A stretch of 11,390 nt of DNA from assembly GCA_030612945.1 (NCBI GenBank), contig JAUWMY010000043.1, forward strand, positions 1-11,390, read 5' to 3'. Below, piece by piece: positions 5,830 through 11,390 of the stretch. This DNA comes from Desulfobacteraceae bacterium. Its GTDB lineage: Bacteria; Desulfobacterota; DSM-4660; Desulfatiglandales; Desulfatiglandaceae. The position numbers were made by a program, and so were the translations under genes. Below the pieces are notes generated by a model that ran no database searches, had not been told where the DNA came from, and saw nothing but the letters and a program-made list of their open reading frames with translations. The number at the start of each line of letters is the position of its first letter. The stretch's first letter is position 1.

Positions 5830-7209
5830 ATGGACATTGCCATTATTTTTATATATTTTTCGGGCCTGATTTATATTGGCAGCAGGTCCTTCAGGGTCAT
5901 CAAAGGGATAGACAGTTTTTTTGTTGCAGATAGGAAAGCCCCCTTCCTGATTGTTGCCGGCTCCCTTTTTGCCACCATAATCGGGGGCTCTTCCACCGTT
6001 GGAATGGCCGGCCTGGGTTACAGGCAGGGTCTGGTAGGATCCTGGTGGCTTCTGGTAGGGGCTATAGGGCTTTTTTTCCTGGGGCTTTTCCTGGCAAAAA
6101 AAGTTAGGGGATATTCTCTTTATACTTTACCGGAAATTCTTGAGATCCAGTATGGAGTTGAGACGAAGCTCATTGCCTCATGCTTGATAGTGATTGCCTG
6201 GACGGGTATTATTGCAGGCCAGATAGTTGCAGCAGGAAAAATCTTAGAGACCGTTTTAAAAGCCCCCCCTTCCCTTTTAATGATCATAACTGCTGTTGTC
6301 TTTATCACATACACGCTGTTAGGAGGACAACATTCAGTTGTTAGAACAGATACAATCCAGAGCCTAATCATTATTATTGCAATTCTTGTCTCGATTCCCC
6401 TTTGTCTTGACAAAGTGGGAGGGGTTTTGTCAATGAGAGAAACCCTTGGTGCGGACTACTTTTCATTTCCAGTAAACTCACATTTTACCTGGAAAACATT
6501 AGCTACATATCTCTTTTTGGTTGGGTCGAGCTATCTGGTTGGCCCTGATATATACTCAAGGATCTTTTGCGCTAAGGACGAAAAGACCGCCAGGAGTGCA
6601 ACCATTGCGGTAGCCCTGGCATCAGTACCATTTGCCTTTATTATCACTATGATTGGCATGTCGGCCAGGGTATTGTTTCCACAGATTAGTCCGGAAGCTT
6701 CCTTTCCGACAATAATCAACCATATTTTCCCGGTTGGGTTGAATGGACTCGTTATTGCCGCACTCCTTTCCGCAATGATGTCCTCAGCAGACACATGTCT
6801 ATTAACAACCAGTACAATTCTATCAGTGGATGTAATAAAACCCCTTTTGAGATCAGGCATATCAGAGAAAAAACTCCTTTTTCTTTCCAGATTCCTTATC
6901 GTGGTGATAGGTATCATTTCTCTTGGAGTCGCGCTAAGGCTAAAAGGAGTCATCTCATCCCTCCTTCTTGGCTATACTGTTTATACATCCGGACTTGTTT
7001 TCCCAATTCTTCTCGGTTTTTGGAGGCACAAGCTTAAGCTAAACAGGGGGGGCGCGATCTCAGCCATGGTGGCTGGTGGTGGATTGGCATTGTCCGGAAA
7101 ACTTATGGGATTGAATGATTTTGGTCTCTACGGCTTTTTTCTGTCCGGCCTTATCCTGTTAGCCGTAAGCCGTTTTATATCCTTTGATGCTCATTACAGG
7201 TTGAAATAA
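5830..7209 (+). CDS. Sodium:solute symporter (SSS family), candidate biotin/vitamin importer
   Basis: This 459-residue inner-membrane protein of the solute:sodium symporter family (PanF/PutP/SGLT fold) couples Na+ entry to uptake of a small molecule. About 13 hydrophobic helices can be traced. Family marks include GGSSTVGMAG (52-61), TLLGGQHSVVRTDTIQS (162-178), and SAMMSSADT (314-322), whose Ser318-Ser319 correspond to the Na2 site. It is slightly short for the family, having a minimal C-terminus. The ATG at 5830 is 2 bases after the birA stop codon and has no Shine-Dalgarno at normal distance (GGAG at 5807-5810 is too far), which points to translation coupled to birA. Because it lies behind a BirA operator, biotin is the likeliest substrate; pantothenate or another acid is the alternative. 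Family: sure. Substrate: inference. The last 16 bases overlap the convergent nagZ gene. Confidence 0.92.
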   Translation: MDIAIIFIYFSGLIYIGSRSFRVIKGIDSFFVADRKAPFLIVAGSLFATIIGGSSTVGMAGLGYRQGLVGSWWLLVGAIGLFFLGLFLAKKVRGYSLYTLPEILEIQYGVETKLIASCLIVIAWTGIIAGQIVAAGKILETVLKAPPSLLMIITAVVFITYTLLGGQHSVVRTDTIQSLIIIIAILVSIPLCLDKVGGVLSMRETLGADYFSFPVNSHFTWKTLATYLFLVGSSYLVGPDIYSRIFCAKDEKTARSATIAVALASVPFAFIITMIGMSARVLFPQISPEASFPTIINHIFPVGLNGLVIAALLSAMMSSADTCLLTTSTILSVDVIKPLLRSGISEKKLLFLSRFLIVVIGIISLGVALRLKGVISSLLLGYTVYTSGLVFPILLGFWRHKLKLNRGGAISAMVAGGGLALSGKLMGLNDFGLYGFFLSGLILLAVSRFISFDAHYRLK

Positions 7210-8261
7210 GCTCTTACTTCCTTAATAGACACTTTTTTTGTCTTCTCTAAAAATCTGGACTTGGCCTTCATGATCCGTCCAAGAGATTGGTGAAGTCTAT
7301 GCCCCGATATTTCGCCCCGTATCACCTTCATTCTAAGAATATCGATCGCTTCAAGGACCCAGGTTTGGTTCTCACATATCAAAAGGAGATCAGATCCTGC
7401 CTCAAAGGACGCAACAGCCCCTTCGGCCACCCCCCACTTCTTTTTGATTGCACCCATTTCAAGATCGTCGGTTAGAATTAATCCCTTGAAGCCAATTGTA
7501 TCTCTGAGAAGTTCTGAAAGAATCTTATTGGAAAGGGTAGCGGGAAGCGCCGGCTCAACAGACTGATATATTGCGTGCGATGTCATGATACCAGAAACAC
7601 CTGCCGCTACGGCCTCTTTGAAAGGTGGGAGATTGATTTCTTCCATTTCCCTGCCATCCAATTCGATTGTTGGGAGATGATGATGGGGGTCCAGCGATGT
7701 CTTGCCCAAACCAGGGAAGTGCTTGGCCACGGCCATCACCCCATTTCCCTGAAGTGCTTTAATGACTACCTGCCCAAGCATTGCAACTTTTTTAGGATCG
7801 TCGCTGAAAGTTCGACCTGCCAGGTGCTTTTCAGGCTCACCCCACCTAACGTCCACTACCGGTGCCAGATCCATGTTGAGGCCTACTAAGGTCATTTCCC
7901 TCGCTGTAACTTCAGCAAATTCCCTGGCCCTATCCATCGGCTTCGGGTCCGCTCCAATGGCCTCGTTGCCGGGGAAACAGGTAAAAGGCTCCCTTAGCCT
8001 GGCCACCGGGCCCCCTTCCTGATCAACGGCAAGAAAAAGCGGGATGCCGTGATATTTCATAGCCCGGTCTTGCAGGTCCTTACAAAGCCCTGCCAGTTGA
8101 ACAGGATTTTCAATGTTCCTGCTAAACAGAATCACCCCGCCCAGACAATAATCCCGAATGAGAGCCTCTGTGTCCGCATCCAGCTCCTTACCAGGCATTC
8201 CGGCCATGAAAAGCCGACCTATCTTGTTGTTAAGTTCTGACAGCTCAAGTGTGGAGTGCAC
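7194..8261 (-). CDS. nagZ: Beta-N-acetylhexosaminidase NagZ (GH3)
   Basis: NagZ cleaves GlcNAc from GlcNAc-1,6-anhydroMurNAc-peptides in the cytoplasm during peptidoglycan recycling. This 355-residue glycoside hydrolase family 3 protein is a single TIM-barrel domain. It shows AVDQEGGPVARL (78-89), LNMDLAPVVDV (128-138), KHFPGLGKTSLDPHHHLP (180-197) and LTDDLEMGAI (263-272). Asp191 and His193 match the Asp-His general acid/base pair of NagZ, and the TDD at 264-266 supplies the nucleophile. The usual KHFPGHG is KHFPGLG here, and D-S-H is D-P-H. There is no signal peptide, as expected for a cytoplasmic enzyme. The start is a GTG at 8261, supported by AAAGGAG 9 bases upstream. The stop codon lies inside the end of the symporter gene. 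The divergent murU and amgK genes act on the sugar it releases. Confidence 0.93.
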   Translation of the reverse strand: MHSTLELSELNNKIGRLFMAGMPGKELDADTEALIRDYCLGGVILFSRNIENPVQLAGLCKDLQDRAMKYHGIPLFLAVDQEGGPVARLREPFTCFPGNEAIGADPKPMDRAREFAEVTAREMTLVGLNMDLAPVVDVRWGEPEKHLAGRTFSDDPKKVAMLGQVVIKALQGNGVMAVAKHFPGLGKTSLDPHHHLPTIELDGREMEEINLPPFKEAVAAGVSGIMTSHAIYQSVEPALPATLSNKILSELLRDTIGFKGLILTDDLEMGAIKKKWGVAEGAVASFEAGSDLLLICENQTWVLEAIDILRMKVIRGEISGHRLHQSLGRIMKAKSRFLEKTKKVSIKEVRAYFNL

Positions 8262-8270
8262 GGAATTTAT

Positions 8271-8277
8271 CTCCTTT
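8271..8277 (-). promoter_or_regulatory. Shine-Dalgarno fixing the nagZ GTG start
   Basis: Read on the minus strand, AAAGGAG is followed by a 9-base spacer and then GTG. This is the best ribosome binding site near the 5' end of nagZ and supports the GTG over the internal ATG codons at residues 19 and 22, which would cut into the first strand of the barrel. Confidence 0.7.
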
Positions 8278-8303
8278 GATTACCTACAACACATCAATAT
8301 TCA

Positions 8304-8330
8304 TTGACTTCCCGTTTAATCATGTATATT
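8304..8330 (+). promoter_or_regulatory. Candidate promoter of murU-amgK
   Basis: TTGACT (8304-8309) and TATATT (8325-8330) are good hexamers with a short 15-base spacer. Transcription would start near 8337, which agrees with the ATG at 8367 being the real murU start and rules out the upstream TTG (8304) and ATG (8322) codons. It lies in the 105-base divergent gap with nagZ. Inference from sequence only. Confidence 0.35.
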
Positions 8331-8366
8331 CAGTGGACGATAATTGCAATAAAAAAACAATATCTC

Positions 8367-9269
8367 ATGAAAGCTATGATTCTGGCAGCAGGCCTTGGAA
8401 CAAGATTAAGGCCCCTCAGTTTAAACAAACCAAAGGCCCTTGTGCCGGTCGGCAACAGGCCGGTTATTGAGATGGTAATAAATTACCTTAAGGGAAACAA
8501 TGCCAATGAAATCATTATTAACGCGCATCATCACCACCAGCAAATTGTAAAACACGTAGATGGTGGCAGGCCATACGGAATCAATATTCAAGTCCGGGTT
8601 GAGCCGAAAATCCTTGGGACGGGAGGAGGGATCAAAAACACAGAGGATTTCTGGGGTACAGAGCCGTTTATTGTCATCAATTCGGATATCCTTACAGATA
8701 TCGATCTATTAAAGGCGTATGACTTTCACAGGCGCAATAAGGGTCTGGCGACGCTAATCCTTCATGATCAACCGCCGTTTAACCAGATTCAGATTAACAG
8801 CAAGTTGGACATCATGGATATCACTAATGATAATTGTCCTGGGAGGCTGGCCTTCACCGGCATTCACATCATTGAACCGGAGCTCTTAAACTACTTACCA
8901 GGGGGAGTTTTTTCAAATATCATTGATTGCTACAGGGATTTGATACGTAAAGGAAAACCGGTTAAGGCTTATGTGTCCGCTGGACACAAATGGCGGGATA
9001 TCGGTACTGTTGAGAGCTATATCCTTGCAAATAAAGAAACCTTACAAGGGAATCCCTTTTTGTCAGGGCATGACTCCCGGATTCCCGGATCTACCAGGTT
9101 AAGGGACTGGGCAATCATCGGTGAAAAAACATGCCTCGAACAAGGGGTGGAAATCACACGTTCCATTCTCTGGGAAAAGGTGACAGTAAAAAAGGGAGTA
9201 AAAGTTGTCGACAGTATTGTCACCGCCTCAAGAGAGGTAACACATAATTTGATTAATCGGTATTTCTAA
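8367..9269 (+). CDS. murU: MurU-like sugar-1-phosphate nucleotidyltransferase
   Basis: This 300-residue enzyme should join a sugar-1-phosphate to a nucleotide; with its neighbours the likely reaction is MurNAc-1-phosphate plus UTP to UDP-MurNAc. The protein begins with the family signature MKAMILAAGLGTRLRPLS and KPKALVPVGNRP, followed by GTGGGIKNT (about 92-100) and NSDIL, whose Asp binds the metal. I chose ATG 8367 because the nucleotidyltransferase strand starts there; the frame is open upstream to a TTG at 8304, but those residues match nothing. No clear Shine-Dalgarno is seen. From about residue 236 the tail shows beta-helix-like hexapeptides (IIGEKTCLEQGVEITRSILW, VTVKKGVKVVDS), which the 223-residue Pseudomonas MurU lacks. 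A mannose-1-phosphate guanylyltransferase is the main alternative. The kinase gene follows after 13 bases. Confidence 0.8.
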   Translation: MKAMILAAGLGTRLRPLSLNKPKALVPVGNRPVIEMVINYLKGNNANEIIINAHHHHQQIVKHVDGGRPYGINIQVRVEPKILGTGGGIKNTEDFWGTEPFIVINSDILTDIDLLKAYDFHRRNKGLATLILHDQPPFNQIQINSKLDIMDITNDNCPGRLAFTGIHIIEPELLNYLPGGVFSNIIDCYRDLIRKGKPVKAYVSAGHKWRDIGTVESYILANKETLQGNPFLSGHDSRIPGSTRLRDWAIIGEKTCLEQGVEITRSILWEKVTVKKGVKVVDSIVTASREVTHNLINRYF

Positions 9270-9282
9270 CCGAGACCTGTTT

Positions 9283-10590
9283 ATGCTTCCAGAATTGAAA
9301 AAATTTATCTTATCTTTTCTAAAGGATCGCCGTGTAGGCCCTGAAGGTGTGAGTCTTGAACAACTTCAAGGTGATGGCTCAAAACGGGTCTTTTGGCGAA
9401 TCACCCCATCAGTGTCGGGCCCCCGTTTCATCGCCATGGCAAATCCTCCAAACGACGATGCCTCAAGGCGCGAGAACTTTGCCTATCTCATGATCGGGAA
9501 ACATCTACACCAAAAAGGGGTCCCTGTCCCCGGTATTTACACCCACGATCTAAAACATGGCTGGTTTGTCATGGAGGATATGGGATCCACAAGCCTTCAG
9601 GATGTGGTATCCTCCAACAAGGGGCACCTCCCTATTTATGAAAAATTATTAGAACATCTTTTAAGACTTCAGATCTCAGGGGCCAATAACTTTGATCCAG
9701 CATGGTGCAATCAGACAGAACGCTATGACCGCCGCGTCATGATTAAATATGAGGCAAACTATTTTAGGGATGCATTTCTCCATCTTTACCTCGGCCTAAA
9801 GAGCGAATGGCCCGAGCTTGAAGTCCCATTCAATCATTTGGCTGAAACGGCCTCCAGGGCCGATAGCAACTTCCTTCTCCACCGGGATTTTCAATCAAGG
9901 AATATAATGATTTCTGATGGGAAAATCGGGATTATAGACTGGCAGGGAGCACGGCTGGGACCACTTGGTTATGACCTGGCATCTCTCCTCATTGATCCCT
10001 ATATAGACCTGCCCCACCAGGATAAAAATGCGATCTTTGAGCAATATCTGCTCATGATCAAGGAACATAATGCAGCGTTGATCGAGTCTTTCAAAAGATT
10101 TTATCCCTACCTCGCTATCCAGAGGAACCTGCAGATCCTCGGGGCCTTTTCCTATCTGACAAAGACGATGAAAAAGCCGTACTTTGAGACTTACATACCG
10201 GAGGCCTTGCGGACCCTTAATGATTTGCTCCATGAAGTCAATGATCCTGAGCTTTCTCCCCTCAGGGATCTTTTAAAAGATGAGGTAATTATGGAAAGAA
10301 AAAAGGCGTTTGAGCCGGGAGATATGGTCAATACATACACAGGGCAGGCGGGTATGGTCATTTCTGAGGCAACATACTCAAAGATAAGAAAACGCCTTAA
10401 AGAGGGAAGAAGGCCGGGACATTACTTTGCCCCTGGATGTTGTCAGAACCCTGACTATGTTATACAGGTGCCTGTCCTGTTTGAGGATGCAACGTGGGAT
10501 GTAATGAGGGCTATGAACATAAAAAGGACCCCAAATCTGCCTGAGGGAAAGAGATCCCACATTCAAAGCATCATTGATGAACATGGGTAA
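9283..10590 (+). CDS. amgK: AmgK-like N-acetylmuramate/GlcNAc kinase with C-terminal extension
   Basis: This is an aminoglycoside-phosphotransferase-fold kinase, expected to phosphorylate the anomeric hydroxyl of MurNAc (and GlcNAc) so that MurU can act. N-lobe: GDGSKRVFWRI (about 30-40) and RENFAYLMIGKHLHQKGVPVPGIY. Catalytic loop: LHRDFQSRN with Asp202. Metal-binding motif: IIDWQGARLGPLGYDLASLL with Asp219. Kinase homology ends near residue 335, the usual AmgK length, but the frame continues to 435. Residues 337-435 form an extra domain (FEPGDMVNTYTGQAGMV, APGCCQNPDYVIQVPV, Cys386-Cys387) that I do not recognise; it looks like a small beta-rich fold. An internal ATG at 10291 with GAGG upstream could also start this domain alone. 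The gene follows murU by 13 bases without a strong Shine-Dalgarno. Kinase family: sure. Sugar specificity: inferred from nagZ and murU nearby. Confidence 0.85.
   Translation: MLPELKKFILSFLKDRRVGPEGVSLEQLQGDGSKRVFWRITPSVSGPRFIAMANPPNDDASRRENFAYLMIGKHLHQKGVPVPGIYTHDLKHGWFVMEDMGSTSLQDVVSSNKGHLPIYEKLLEHLLRLQISGANNFDPAWCNQTERYDRRVMIKYEANYFRDAFLHLYLGLKSEWPELEVPFNHLAETASRADSNFLLHRDFQSRNIMISDGKIGIIDWQGARLGPLGYDLASLLIDPYIDLPHQDKNAIFEQYLLMIKEHNAALIESFKRFYPYLAIQRNLQILGAFSYLTKTMKKPYFETYIPEALRTLNDLLHEVNDPELSPLRDLLKDEVIMERKKAFEPGDMVNTYTGQAGMVISEATYSKIRKRLKEGRRPGHYFAPGCCQNPDYVIQVPVLFEDATWDVMRAMNIKRTPNLPEGKRSHIQSIIDEHG
10282..10293 (+). promoter_or_regulatory. Possible internal translation start in amgK
   Basis: GAGG (10282-10285) stands 5 bases before an in-frame ATG (10291, residue 337), exactly where the kinase homology ends. 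A 99-residue protein consisting only of the C-terminal domain could be made from here. The spacing is ideal, but a chance match in an Asp-Glu-Val coding stretch is possible. Confidence 0.35.
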
Positions 10591-10635
10591 CCACTTAGGT
10601 TCAAGGGTTCACGATTACTACCAAAGGAGGAAACA

Positions 10636-11055
10636 ATGGAAGACTGCATTTTTTGCAAGATCATTAAAGGGGAAATCCCAAGCTTCAAGGTCTATGAGGA
10701 TGATATGGTCTTTGCCTTTGAGGATATAAACCCGATTTCCGAAGGTCATACCCTTTTGATTCCCAAAATTCATGCACAGGACCTCTGGGAAATCCCAGAC
10801 GAAGACCTTGCTGCGGTGCATCTCGCATCCAAAAAAATCATTCAGGCAATTAAAGACGTTCTGAATCCAACTGGCGTTGCATGCCTTCAACTAAACGGAA
10901 GGGGCGTGAACCAGGTTGTCATGCATTATCACCTTCACCTGATTCCCCGCACCGCTGGAGGGCCTGAAATTCCGGTATGTGCATGGGAACTCAAGGAGGG
11001 TGACATGGAAGCAATAAAGCAGACTGCGGATAAGATCGCCGCAGCTATAAAATAA
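10636..11055 (+). CDS. HIT family nucleotide hydrolase (HINT-like)
   Basis: Histidine-triad proteins hydrolyse AMP linked to amines or other groups through an adenylyl-histidine intermediate. The 139-residue length and the sequence fit the HINT branch: CIFCKII (Cys4 and Cys7, a partial zinc site), FAFEDINPISEGHTLLIPKIH (30-50) and the triad HYHLHLIPR with His97, His99 (nucleophile) and His101. It is cytoplasmic with no signal peptide. A near-perfect Shine-Dalgarno AAAGGAGG (10623-10630) lies 5 bases before the ATG. The gene comes 45 bases after amgK and may share its transcript, but a role in cell-wall recycling is not implied; HIT genes are found in many contexts. Its physiological substrate is not predictable. 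Confidence 0.93.
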   Translation: MEDCIFCKIIKGEIPSFKVYEDDMVFAFEDINPISEGHTLLIPKIHAQDLWEIPDEDLAAVHLASKKIIQAIKDVLNPTGVACLQLNGRGVNQVVMHYHLHLIPRTAGGPEIPVCAWELKEGDMEAIKQTADKIAAAIK

Positions 11056-11094
11056 GCGATAGGTTGTTTTGCCCAGGCCGGACTGAAAAAAATG

Positions 11095-11129
11095 AACATC
11101 GAACATCGAACGTCCAACATCGAATTTTG
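11095..11129. repeat. 7-bp tandem repeat (AACATCG)
   Basis: Five 7-base units follow one another: AACATCG (11095-11101), AACATCG (11102-11108), AACGTCC (11109-11115), AACATCG (11116-11122) and AATTTTG (11123-11129). The last unit resembles the GATTTTG unit at 4125-4138. There are no spacers, so this is not a CRISPR. It begins 39 bases after the HIT stop codon. Confidence 0.7.
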
Positions 11130-11165
11130 AATGGGAAAAGAGAAAACAGAAGAATTAATTAAACG

Positions 11166-11338
11166 CCTCGGAATGTAAATTCTCAATACGCCCATGCATT
11201 CCGACTGCTGCAACCTTTTGCAAAGGGGGATTGAGGCCTGCCCTCCAGCCAAGTGGAGCGAGGCGGACGGGGGGATTTTACTAATACAGCTCGGGGTTTT
11301 TGAAAACTTACCTCGGAATTTCACAACTTATTGAGAAT
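11166..11338. repeat. Dispersed hairpin repeat, copy 2, with nested insert
   Basis: CCTCGGAAT occurs at 11166-11174 and again at 11311-11319. ATTCTCAATA (11179-11188) and its exact complement (11329-11338) form a 10-bp inverted repeat around the element. Inside, 11214-11236 repeats 4314-4336 base for base. It is then interrupted by about 34 bases (11237-11270) before the GGGGATTTT end resumes. The insert contains CTCCA/TGGAG and starts with the same 12 bases as the GC-rich repeat at 4458. Confidence 0.55.
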
Positions 11339-11390
11339 AAAGGGGTTTGTGAGTGAACCGAACTAACTTGTATTTTCGTTACGAGTATCA

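Larger units (their letters stand above)
11056..11390. other. Non-coding tail with several repeat families
   Basis: No gene is visible in the last 335 bases. The stretch holds a heptamer array (11095-11129) and a bounded element (11166-11338) that contains the second copy of the dispersed hairpin, interrupted by a GC-rich palindromic piece. I see no convincing terminator immediately after the HIT gene. The minus-strand open frames here only reflect the repeats. Confidence 0.6.

Noticed and set aside
8304..8366. Longer N-terminus for the nucleotidyltransferase (TTG 8304 or ATG 8322)
   Set aside because: The family begins directly at the MKAMILAAG strand (8367); the upstream residues match nothing and a candidate promoter occupies that DNA.
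11095..11129. Possible CRISPR-like array
   Set aside because: Units are 7 bases and adjoin one another with no spacers; no cas genes in the window.
10935..11324. Minus-strand 129-codon open frame over the HIT 3' end and the repeats
   Set aside because: Half of it is antisense to HIT, the rest is translated repeat; no domain.

Overview
The window looks like a chromosomal segment of an uncultivated, moderate-GC Gram-negative bacterium, most likely a deltaproteobacterium (Desulfobacterota). This is inferred from the gene style: a large FHA/GAF/PAS hybrid kinase of the 'AHDFNNLL' class, a NagZ-MurU-AmgK peptidoglycan-recycling set, a BirA with a DNA-binding domain, and intergenic spaces filled with small palindromic and 7-8 bp periodic repeats. 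No gene here fixes the genus. I see no phage, plasmid, transposase, CRISPR, tRNA or rRNA.

Layout. 1-310 is non-coding: 8-bp periodic repeats in opposing orientations, then a strong hairpin. 311-2872 is an 853-residue soluble hybrid sensor kinase with a C-terminal receiver. It is followed by a candidate promoter with a 14-bp palindrome on its -10 box, then two small membrane-protein genes (2932-3609, unknown; 3619-4092, DUF2752). 4093-4801 is about 700 bp without a gene. It holds a MITE-like element with 20-bp terminal inverted repeats whose left end doubles as a terminator, a dispersed 'CCCCCTTT' hairpin repeat, a GC-rich hairpin, and just before birA a perfect BirA-type operator. birA (4802-5827) and a sodium:solute symporter gene (5830-7209) are 2 nt apart and form one transcription unit. 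nagZ (7194-8261, minus) converges on the symporter with a 16-nt overlap. Divergent from nagZ are a MurU-like sugar-1-phosphate nucleotidyltransferase (8367-9269), an AmgK-like sugar kinase with an extra C-terminal domain (9283-10590) and a HIT-family hydrolase (10636-11055). 11056-11390 is again repeat-filled and non-coding.

Two functional themes stand out. (1) Biotin: the operator matches the known TTGTMAACC-spacer-GGTTKACAA layout of BirA sites and controls birA together with an SSS-family transporter. This suggests BirA autoregulation and makes the transporter a candidate biotin (or related vitamin) importer, a role known for the animal SSS member SMVT but not, to my knowledge, established for a bacterial SSS protein. 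(2) Cell-wall recycling: NagZ removes GlcNAc from anhydro-muropeptides, and AmgK and MurU turn MurNAc into UDP-MurNAc, as known in Pseudomonas. Here the kinase carries a roughly 100-residue C-terminal extension of unknown function that has its own in-frame ATG with a Shine-Dalgarno sequence, and the nucleotidyltransferase has an added beta-helix-like tail.
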